NCBI GenBank assembly: GCA_020047775.1
Contig: JAIFNK010000089.1
Coordinates: 1 to 5,537 of the forward strand
From: Akkermansia sp.
Lineage (GTDB): Bacteria; Verrucomicrobiota; Verrucomicrobiia; Verrucomicrobiales; Akkermansiaceae
Length of the DNA: 5,537 nucleotides
Reading direction: 5' to 3'
Positions 1-5,537 of the stretch are shown piece by piece (positions within the stretch are counted from its first letter, which is position 1; each line of letters begins with the position of its first letter). The notes beneath the pieces are model-generated. The model was given only the letters and a program-made list of their open reading frames with translations. It was not told the origin of the DNA and did no database searches. Position numbers and translations under genes: made by a program.

Positions 1-56
1 GCGAGGGCCGAGCCCGCGCAGGCACCGGTGGTGATGAAATGACGGCGGGAGATCAT
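1..56 (-). CDS. N-terminus of a Tat-exported protein (partial, runs off left edge)
   Basis: An ATG at 56-54 opens a reading frame that continues to the window edge and gives 18 complete codons, MISRRHFITTGACAGSAL. This is a typical twin-arginine signal start: the S-R-R-x-F core at residues 3-7 is followed by a small-residue, mildly hydrophobic segment. The product is therefore probably exported folded through the Tat system. The start lies 38 bases after the stop of the upstream sulfatase on the same strand, so it is probably the next gene of the same operon. No good Shine-Dalgarno sequence precedes it. In loci of this kind the Tat-signal gene is often another sulfatase, an oxidoreductase of the Gfo/Idh/MocA type or a DUF1501-type protein, but nothing of the mature protein is visible, so I assign no function. 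That this is a real gene start is fairly likely; its identity is unknown. Confidence 0.6.
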   Translation of the reverse strand, partial: MISRRHFITTGACAGSAL

Positions 57-94
57 GGTCGGATTGACTGCTGCTTTTGAGTTGAGCTTCCGGT

Positions 95-1705
95 TCACTT
101 GGCTTCGCTGAGAGATACGGACTCGGTGACGGTCTTGGTTCCGCTGGACTCCTTGCCTTCGGAGGGACTGTAAGAGCTGCTTTTTGGCAAGCTCGCCGAC
201 TCGGAGTATTGGCCGTCGTCCTTGTATTCCTTTTGCAGGCGCGCGAGCTCGGCCTTCAGCTCGGTGAATTTCGCGGCGACCGCGGGATCCTTCGCCTTGT
301 CATAAATCAGATTGTGCTGTTCGGCCGGATCCTTGGTTAGATCGAACATCTCGTAGGCGTCCTTCTTCCAGTAGTGAATGAGCTTGTGCGTCGCCGTGCG
401 GACGCCGAGATGGGCCGCGGTGTTGTGATCACCCGGATCGTGATAGTAGCGGTAGTAAATGCTGGTGCGCCAGTCGGCGGGCGTTTCACCGCGCAGCAGC
501 GGCGCGAGCGAGCGGCCCTGCATCGAAGCGGGAACCGGCAGGCCGGCGAGATCGAGGAAGGTCGGCGCGAGGTCGATGTTGGCGACGAACTGCGCCGGCG
601 TACCGCCGGGCTTGATGCCCGGACCGCGCGCAAGCAGGGGAACTTTCAGGCCGGGCTCATACATGAAGCGCTTGTCGTAGAGGCCGAGGTCGCCGAGATA
701 CCAGCCATTGTCGGCCGAGTAGATGACGATGGTATTGTTAGCGATTCCGTCCTTGTCGAGGTAATCGAGAATTTTACCCACGCTGTCATCCACGCCCTGC
801 ACGCAAGCCAGATAGTCCTGCATGTAGCGCTGGTATTTCCACTTCGTGAGGTCCTTGCCGGTGAGCGTCTTCATCGAGCCGTCGGGCTGCTTGACTTCCA
901 CTTCCATCGGCTTGGCTTGAAGCCATTTGGAACGCGCGGCTCCTTTGAGATCGGCGGGCGGATCCAGCTTGAGGTCGCGGCGGGTTAGATCCCTGGCGAC
1001 GGTCTGCTGGTTCTCCGGAAGCGCGGTGGGGCGCGTGTCGTAGTTGTCCCACAGCGTGTCCGGCTCGGGGATGACCTTGTCCTTGAAGAGCGCCTTGTTC
1101 CGCTCGTCCGGAGACCACTCGCGGTGCGGCGCTTTCTGATGGAGCATCAGGAAGAACGGCTTGTCCTTCGGCCGCGTATTGAGCCACTCGATGCCGAGCT
1201 CGGTGGTGATATCGGTGCAGTGCCCCTCGATGGTGAACTTGCGACCGGGAGCGAGAAAGGTGGGGTTCCAGTAATCGCCTTGGCCGGGCAGCACGAGCCA
1301 GCGGTCAAAGCCCGTGGGATCCGAGCCGAGGTGCCACTTGCCGATCATCCCGGTGTGATAGCCGCCCGCCTGCAGGTGCTTGGCGACGTTGTCGCGCGCG
1401 CCGTCGAAACTATTGAAAACCGGCACGCCGTTGAGGTGCGAATACTGTCCGGTAAGCAGCGTGGCGCGGCTCGGCGTGCAGATGGAATTGGTGACGAAAG
1501 AATGGGTGAACCGCGCGCCGCCCGTGGCAAGACGGTCGATGTTAGGCGTGGAGTTGACCTTCGACCCGTAGGCGGAAATCGCGTGCTGGGCGTGGTCGTC
1601 GGAGAAAATGAAGATGATGTTGGGGCGTGCGGTTTCGGCAGCACTGGCGTGTAAGGGCGGCAGCGCGAGGAGCGCCGCGAGCAATGGGATGAGGTTGGCC
1701 TTCAT
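95..1705 (-). CDS. Secreted family S1 sulfatase, N-acetylglucosamine-6-sulfatase-like
   Basis: This 536-residue protein should hydrolyse sulfate esters on a glycan in the periplasm or outside the cell. I chose the ATG at 1705 because it begins directly with a Sec signal peptide (MKANLIPLLAALLALPPLHA, likely cut after ASA near residue 22); an upstream extension in frame would run into the lyase gene. Sulfatase hallmarks are present: metal-binding Asp36-Asp37 in FSDD; the formylglycine motif CTPSRATLLTG with the modified Cys76; GKWHL with Lys123 and His125; His189; and Asp332-Asn333 in SADNG. The stretch GFDRWLVLPGQGDYWNP after GKWHLGSDPT, and the end YYRYYHDPGDHNTAAHLGVR, recall the GlcNAc-6-sulfatase branch (SulfAtlas S1_11, my assignment from memory of the family). 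Such enzymes act on heparan sulfate or similar glycans and need an anaerobic or aerobic formylglycine-generating enzyme encoded elsewhere. The last 36 residues form an unusual Ser-rich tail. It starts 41 bases after the lyase stop, so co-transcription is likely. Sulfatase is very sure; substrate is not. Confidence 0.93.
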   Translation of the reverse strand: MKANLIPLLAALLALPPLHASAAETARPNIIFIFSDDHAQHAISAYGSKVNSTPNIDRLATGGARFTHSFVTNSICTPSRATLLTGQYSHLNGVPVFNSFDGARDNVAKHLQAGGYHTGMIGKWHLGSDPTGFDRWLVLPGQGDYWNPTFLAPGRKFTIEGHCTDITTELGIEWLNTRPKDKPFFLMLHQKAPHREWSPDERNKALFKDKVIPEPDTLWDNYDTRPTALPENQQTVARDLTRRDLKLDPPADLKGAARSKWLQAKPMEVEVKQPDGSMKTLTGKDLTKWKYQRYMQDYLACVQGVDDSVGKILDYLDKDGIANNTIVIYSADNGWYLGDLGLYDKRFMYEPGLKVPLLARGPGIKPGGTPAQFVANIDLAPTFLDLAGLPVPASMQGRSLAPLLRGETPADWRTSIYYRYYHDPGDHNTAAHLGVRTATHKLIHYWKKDAYEMFDLTKDPAEQHNLIYDKAKDPAVAAKFTELKAELARLQKEYKDDGQYSESASLPKSSSYSPSEGKESSGTKTVTESVSLSEAK

Positions 1706-1718
1706 TGGATTGGAGTTT

Positions 1719-1741
1719 GTGACAGGCAGACAGGATGTCAC
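1719..1741. repeat. Short inverted repeat in the lyase-sulfatase gap
   Basis: Perfect 6-base arms GTGACA (1719-1724) and TGTCAC (1736-1741) flank an 11-base spacer between the lyase stop and the next sulfatase start. No T-run follows on either strand, so it does not look like an intrinsic terminator. It could form a weak mRNA hairpin or be chance; I give it little weight. Confidence 0.2.
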
Positions 1742-1746
1742 GGATA

Positions 1747-3942
1747 TTACTTTTCCGACCCGATCCCTCCGGGAACAACCACCGTGACATTGGCTACCGG
1801 ACCTTGCCTGACACACATTGTCCGGGCTTCAACGGTGCGGCCTCCAAGTGTCAGCTTGCCCGCTTCCGTCGCGCCAATGACAATCTCATCCTGCTGTCCG
1901 TTAGGAAAAACAAGCCGCATCCTTGATTCCCCGGAGGTGGCCGGCGGCAGGGCAGTAACCTGGGGAAGCTCGCTTTCATCCCCAAAAGGCAACAGCACCG
2001 TGCAAAGCGTCAAAGGCAGTTTTCCCTTGGAAACGAAAGCGGCCACCGGACCGTCAACCACCGTGGTGACGCCCGTCGCCAGCAGGCTCGTCCGCATCTC
2101 CAAGCGGGCCGGGTCCAACGGTTGCACGCGAATGTTCATCCCGGCGGTGAATGCGGTTTGCGCGGCATTTCCATCCCGTTTCACCTGAACCACCGGGAAA
2201 TGAAACAGGCGCGCCACCTCGTGCTCGCCCGTTCCCGAAATCCTGTCCTGCACCACCCAGTATCCGGGTTTGACGAACAGCACGCTGCGCTGACGGGTGA
2301 TGCCGCCGGATTGAAGCGCTCCACTGGTAAAATCCGCCTGTGCGCCGGTGTGCCAGGACAGGAGTTTCGGATCACCGATCCCTTGTTCCTGCCCGTCTAT
2401 CATGATCACGTTATGCGCCTCACTGAGGCGCAGCTGGCGCGCAGCGGGAAGGTCGTAACTGCACTGCCCGGCGTCCACGATCAGGTCCCGCCCCGCAAAC
2501 ACCGTAACCTGAAGCTGATCCTGATGACTGTGCGAACCGCCCCATCGCGCGCAATCAAACAACAGATAGCGATCCTGAGGCGACCAACCGCTTCTCATCA
2601 CCGCGTATTTCGTTTCGGGCAGCAGAACCGATGTGTAATCGGGAATCCTTGTATTCAGCGCGGCGTAGCGTTCACCAACATCCGAACCGAACAGCCATGC
2701 CCAGTCCGGAGGGCTGTCCCGTCCTGCCAAATAACGAAGATCCGGACGCTGATAGAGCAAAGCGCCAACCCCCATGCTTTCCTCGATGCTGCGGTTTCCC
2801 GTCCCGGCATCGCCAACCGGCGGACTGGTGTGATTGGGGCGACTGGTTTTCGCCAGCACTTCATACATCTTCTCGTGCCGGTCCAGCAATCCGGGTGTTG
2901 CAATTTGATTCACCTGGCACAACCGGGCCACTTGCAGGAATTGATTCATCACCCATGTGTGATAGCCCGGCGTAAACTCGCCATGAAAGCCGTCCGGTTC
3001 CACGTCCTTCCGCATGTGTTCTGTCAGATACTTCAATCCGAGCTGCCGCCAGTCCGTGGCAGCCTTGAATTCCGGCAGCATGATGCCGACCGTCGCCAGT
3101 CCGACCGTCTCGCATACCTGCCAGTTGCCGGGCCGGTAAGTGGTGGTCCAGCCGGAAAGATAGTTGGCATGCTCCACCAGTGATTTGGTCATGAGGTATT
3201 TCGCCTCCGCATCGAACTCCGGAGCATCCATGAAAAACTCCATGGCTTCAAACCAGGACTGGCCGCGAATCCCTGTTTCGAGGGTTCGCCAGACCGAGCC
3301 ATTCTGGCCGCGGGCATTGGAAATTTTTCCGGGCACCGGATTCGACGCCACCCAGTCCGCCAGCAAATCCACGAAATCACGCGCATAAACCGGATTGCCC
3401 GTGCCCCAATAAGCGCGACCGAGATCGTCCCAATAACCAAAACGGCTCAACACATGCGTCCATTCTATCGGACCATGCAACCACTCGACCTTGTGACCCA
3501 GTTGCTTGCGGACCCCCAAAAACTCAAAATCACGTGCCACCACCCGGTCGGCTGCCTTGCTGAAACCCGCCAGACCGCCAAACTTCCTGTCATATATCGC
3601 GGTGATCTCCGGCCGGTCACGCCGGGACCAGATCCAGCGAGGAGCCTGCCGCGTTCCGAGGTGCCCGGCCCACGCCTGTTTGGCGCGCTGCCAATCGCGC
3701 GCTTCAACTGCCGCTCTCACGCCCGCCAAATCCGGACGGGTCAGGTCCAAGGCATTGAAAAAACCAGCCTCGTCCGCAACGGCATAACGCGAAACATCGT
3801 TTTCCCGGGTTTGTCCTTCGCCCATGCAGACTGGCGACATCAACGCCATGACACATGCCGCCGAAGCGAAGATCATGACACGAAGCGGGCGGGCGATGCG
3901 CGACGGGCGGGATTTAATCATGCGCAAATGGGATGGTTTCAT
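1747..3942 (-). CDS. Exported heparinase II/III-family polysaccharide lyase
   Basis: This 731-residue protein looks like a lyase that cuts uronic-acid-containing polysaccharide by beta-elimination. Numbering from the ATG at 3942, a basic N-terminus is followed by a hydrophobic segment (about residues 22-38, VMIFASAACVMALMSPV), a Sec signal. An all-alpha toroid domain follows (about 55-420), with the family-typical WRTLETGIRGQSW. The C-terminal heparinase II/III beta-sandwich starts about 444 and contains GGSHSHQDQLQVTVFAGRDL and IVDAG. Likely catalytic residues are Asn273 (PGNWQ), Tyr327 (TPGYHTW) and His471 (SHSHQD). Asn and Tyr are 54 residues apart, the spacing I recall for PL12/PL17-type lyases. 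The start is uncertain: ATGs at 3954 and 3921 are in frame. An AGGA at 3958-3955 lies 12 bases before the 3942 ATG but directly abuts the one at 3954, so I favour 3942. It lies 52 bases after the first sulfatase stop. Family membership is firm; whether it acts on heparan sulfate, alginate or another polymer is not shown. Confidence 0.9.
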   Translation of the reverse strand: MKPSHLRMIKSRPSRIARPLRVMIFASAACVMALMSPVCMGEGQTRENDVSRYAVADEAGFFNALDLTRPDLAGVRAAVEARDWQRAKQAWAGHLGTRQAPRWIWSRRDRPEITAIYDRKFGGLAGFSKAADRVVARDFEFLGVRKQLGHKVEWLHGPIEWTHVLSRFGYWDDLGRAYWGTGNPVYARDFVDLLADWVASNPVPGKISNARGQNGSVWRTLETGIRGQSWFEAMEFFMDAPEFDAEAKYLMTKSLVEHANYLSGWTTTYRPGNWQVCETVGLATVGIMLPEFKAATDWRQLGLKYLTEHMRKDVEPDGFHGEFTPGYHTWVMNQFLQVARLCQVNQIATPGLLDRHEKMYEVLAKTSRPNHTSPPVGDAGTGNRSIEESMGVGALLYQRPDLRYLAGRDSPPDWAWLFGSDVGERYAALNTRIPDYTSVLLPETKYAVMRSGWSPQDRYLLFDCARWGGSHSHQDQLQVTVFAGRDLIVDAGQCSYDLPAARQLRLSEAHNVIMIDGQEQGIGDPKLLSWHTGAQADFTSGALQSGGITRQRSVLFVKPGYWVVQDRISGTGEHEVARLFHFPVVQVKRDGNAAQTAFTAGMNIRVQPLDPARLEMRTSLLATGVTTVVDGPVAAFVSKGKLPLTLCTVLLPFGDESELPQVTALPPATSGESRMRLVFPNGQQDEIVIGATEAGKLTLGGRTVEARTMCVRQGPVANVTVVVPGGIGSEK

Positions 3943-3954
3943 GGATGGATTCAT

Positions 3955-3958
3955 TCCT
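3955..3958 (-). promoter_or_regulatory. Possible weak ribosome binding site for the lyase gene
   Basis: The minus strand reads AGGA here, 12 bases upstream of the ATG at 3942 and touching the ATG at 3954. It is the only Shine-Dalgarno-like string near any of the four starts. The spacing to 3942 is longer than ideal, so it only mildly favours that start over 3954, where no spacing would remain. Confidence 0.25.
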
Positions 3959-3994
3959 ACTTGGAACACTTCATTTCGAGTCTTGTCGCGCCTT

Positions 3995-5457
3995 CTACTC
4001 CCTGTCACCCCGGGCCTTGTTTTGCCCGCCGCTGGCCTTGGAATTATAAGCGGGGTTTGGCTGGATGGGGAGTGGAGCGTTGACGGATTTCTGCCATGCG
4101 AGGAGTTCGTCCAGCAGTTCGTCGCGCCTGGCTGAATTACTGTTAGCCAGATCGTTCCGCTCGCCGATGTCGTCCTTCAGGTTGTAGAGTTCGACGGCAT
4201 GGTTCTCCGCCAGTTTCGCGCGGCCGCCATCGAGCTGCCATTCCTCGATGAAGAGGTGGAGTTTCCAGTCGCCCTTGTGAATCACGCTAACCGGTCGGGA
4301 ACGGAAGCCAGTGCGGACATCGAGCTCGCGGCCCCGGATGACCGGATTGTCCAGATAACCGGGGAAATACCAGAAGATGGACTGGCGCTTGAGGGCGCCT
4401 TCACCTTTCAGCAGGGCACCAAACTTTCACCGTCCAGCGTCTTGCCCGCGGGAACCGGGACTCCCGCGGCGGATAGAAACGTCGGAAACAGGTCCACATT
4501 GATCACCGGCACATCGCAGCGGGTTCCAGGCTTGGTGAGGCCGGGCCAACGCACGATGAACGGCTCGCGGATGCCGCCTTCGTAATAGCCACCCTTGTTA
4601 CCGCGCAGAGGTTCCTGCGAAGACTGCTGCGTGCCGCCGTTGTCGCTGGTGAACACCACCAGCGTGTTCTCCTCCAGGCCGAGGTCGGCGAGCTTTTTCA
4701 TCAGGACTCCGACGCCGTCGTCCAGGTCGTAGGTGCAGGCGGCATACAACGGGTCGTCATGCTGGGCTCCGGGCTTCTTCGCCTTGAACTTCTCGAGCGT
4801 GGACGCCCGCGCCTGCAGGGCCACATGGATGGCATAATGCGGCAGGTAGAGGAAAAACGGCCGGTCCTTGTTCTTTTCCATGAACTCCCCGGCGGCCTGC
4901 GTTAGCGAATAAATACCTTTGGGATTGGAAGGTTCTTTTTTCGACCAGCCGCCGCTTGACTGGAAGACCACATCGAAACCCTGTTGGTTTGGTTCCGCTC
5001 CGTCCGCACCGGACAGATGCCATTTCCCGAAAATGCCCGTCACATAACCGGCCGACTTCAGCGCCTCGGCGAGGGTGACGTTCTCCTTCGCCAGGCCATT
5101 CTTGTTAGGAACGGGGATCAAGCGCTGCGATTGCTTTGGCCCGCGGTCCGTGGAGCGCACCGCGTAAACACCATGCCGCGGCGTGTAGGTGCCGGAAATC
5201 AGGCAGGCACGACTGGGGGCGCAATTCCCGGTCGCCGCATAACCTGCGCTGAAGACCATCCCCCGCCCCGCCAAGCGGTCGATGTTGGGAGTCTCCATGA
5301 AGTCGCTTCCCTGATAGCCGACGTCCTTCCAGCCGAGGTCATCGGCGAAGATGAGAATGATGTTAGGCCGTGCCGGCTTCGCCGTGTCGGCGGCGCGTAG
5401 CACCGCCAACGGCATCAGCATGAGGATGATGAGGTTTCGAAACGTTTTCACAGCCAT
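3995..5457 (-). pseudogene. Secreted family S1 sulfatase, broken by a single-base frameshift
   Basis: With one base restored this gene would encode a 487-residue exported sulfatase, a normal length for the family. The ATG at 5457 gives a Sec signal (MAVKTFRNLIILMLMPLAVL, likely cut after RA near residue 22); the in-frame GTG at 5520 would only add a polar lead. Visible motifs are metal-binding Asp39-Asp40 (FADDLGW), formylglycine Cys79 in CAPSRACLISG, Lys145 and His147 in GKWHL, His207, Asp272-Asn273 in TSDNGG, and Lys288. After Pro348 the frame reads CCC TGC TGA and stops at 4408. One extra C in that run restores CTG CTG AAA and an unbroken family-like tail (LLKGEGALKRQSIFWYFPGY, later HKGDWKLHLF and VELYNLKDD) to the TAG at 3995. 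All catalytic motifs precede the break, but 139 C-terminal residues are lost. It is the first gene of the apparent operon and clearly differs from the other sulfatase here. Its substrate is unknown. A sequencing error is as likely as real inactivation. Confidence 0.85.
4414..4416 (-). other. Frameshift site in the first sulfatase (short C run)
   Basis: The coding strand reads GTGCCCTGCTGAAAGGT across this point. Family sulfatases usually have a Leu-Leu pair after the D-G-x-S-L-x-P motif, and inserting one C to make four gives GTG CCC CTG CTG AAA GGT (V-P-L-L-K-G), as expected. As written, the frame ends two codons later. The run of identical bases makes a lost base the simplest reading. No canonical slippery heptamer is seen, so programmed frameshifting is unlikely. 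Confidence 0.8.
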
Positions 5458-5537
5458 CCCACAGGAAGGCTTAGCTTGGAGCGGAAAAGCGGGCTGGTGT
5501 TGAGTTGAAATCCCTGCCACTCGGTAGGGTGTTATGA
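5458..5537. other. Upstream region of the first sulfatase; no clear signal
   Basis: These 80 bases precede the first gene of the apparent operon and reach the window edge. If a promoter for the cassette exists nearby it would be here or just beyond. I could not find a convincing pair of -35 and -10 boxes, an operator-like inverted repeat or a Shine-Dalgarno sequence before the ATG at 5457. An in-frame GTG at 5520 could extend the sulfatase but would bury the signal peptide. Confidence 0.3.

Noticed and set aside
1124..1654. Plus-strand open frame (176 codons) opposite the second sulfatase
   Set aside because: It lies antisense to the conserved sulfatase core, including the CTPSR motif, and is a by-product of GC-rich codon use; no independent evidence of coding.
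1706..1816. Upstream extension of the second sulfatase by 37 residues
   Set aside because: It would overlap the lyase 3' end, adds a Cys/Arg-rich stretch with no family similarity, and would bury the clear Sec signal peptide that starts at 1705.
2122..3183. Long plus-strand open frame (353 codons) opposite the lyase gene
   Set aside because: Its translation has no recognisable domain, signal or family motif and is rich in Arg, His and Pro as expected of an antisense shadow; the minus-strand lyase has clear catalytic motifs throughout.
3943..4008. Longer start for the lyase gene overlapping the first sulfatase stop
   Set aside because: The added residues are polar and basic and would push the signal peptide far from the N-terminus; later ATGs at 3954, 3942 or 3921 fit better.
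3995..4285. Independent small gene downstream of the broken sulfatase
   Set aside because: Its sequence is the normal C-terminal part of an S1 sulfatase, and the same frame is open without a break back to the frameshift at 4414-4416; it is the tail of the upstream gene.
4408..4420. Programmed ribosomal frameshifting
   Set aside because: There is no canonical slippery heptamer and I saw no obvious downstream pseudoknot; a lost base in a C run is simpler.
5521..5537. End of another minus-strand gene or start of a plus-strand gene at the right edge
   Set aside because: A TAA on the minus strand at 5534-5532 and an ATG on the plus strand at 5534-5536 are visible, but too few bases remain to support either.

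Overview
The window looks like chromosomal DNA of a free-living, polysaccharide-degrading bacterium, probably from the Verrucomicrobiota/Planctomycetota/Lentisphaerota group. This lineage call is an inference. It rests on the GC-rich composition, the pairing of formylglycine-type sulfatases with a heparinase II/III-like lyase, the absence of neighbouring SusC/SusD genes in view, and the scarcity of Shine-Dalgarno sequences before the starts. No 16S or other lineage marker is present.

Everything codes on the minus strand, so transcription runs from high to low coordinates. In that order there are: a Sec-exported family S1 sulfatase (5457 to 3995) broken by a one-base frameshift near 4414-4416; a Sec-exported heparinase II/III-family polysaccharide lyase (3942 to 1747); a second Sec-exported sulfatase that resembles the N-acetylglucosamine-6-sulfatase branch (1705 to 95); and the first 18 codons of a fourth gene with a Tat signal (from 56, running off the left edge). 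The gaps between genes are 52, 41 and 38 bases. With the shared strand, this suggests one operon. The 80 bases to the right of the first sulfatase show no clear promoter, gene or repeat. No stretch over 300 bases lacks a gene. I saw no RNA gene, mobile element or CRISPR array.

Together the genes read as a small cassette for breaking down a sulfated, uronic-acid-containing polysaccharide outside the cytoplasm. The lyase would cut the chain by beta-elimination, and two dissimilar sulfatases would remove sulfate groups at different positions. A glycosaminoglycan such as heparan sulfate, or a marine or plant sulfated glycan, would fit; the sequence does not decide between them.

The main anomalies are the frameshift in the first sulfatase, which looks recent or artefactual because the remaining 139 codons are intact and family-like, and a serine-rich C-terminal tail on the other sulfatase. 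The overall gene content is a known type of polysaccharide locus rather than a clearly new system.
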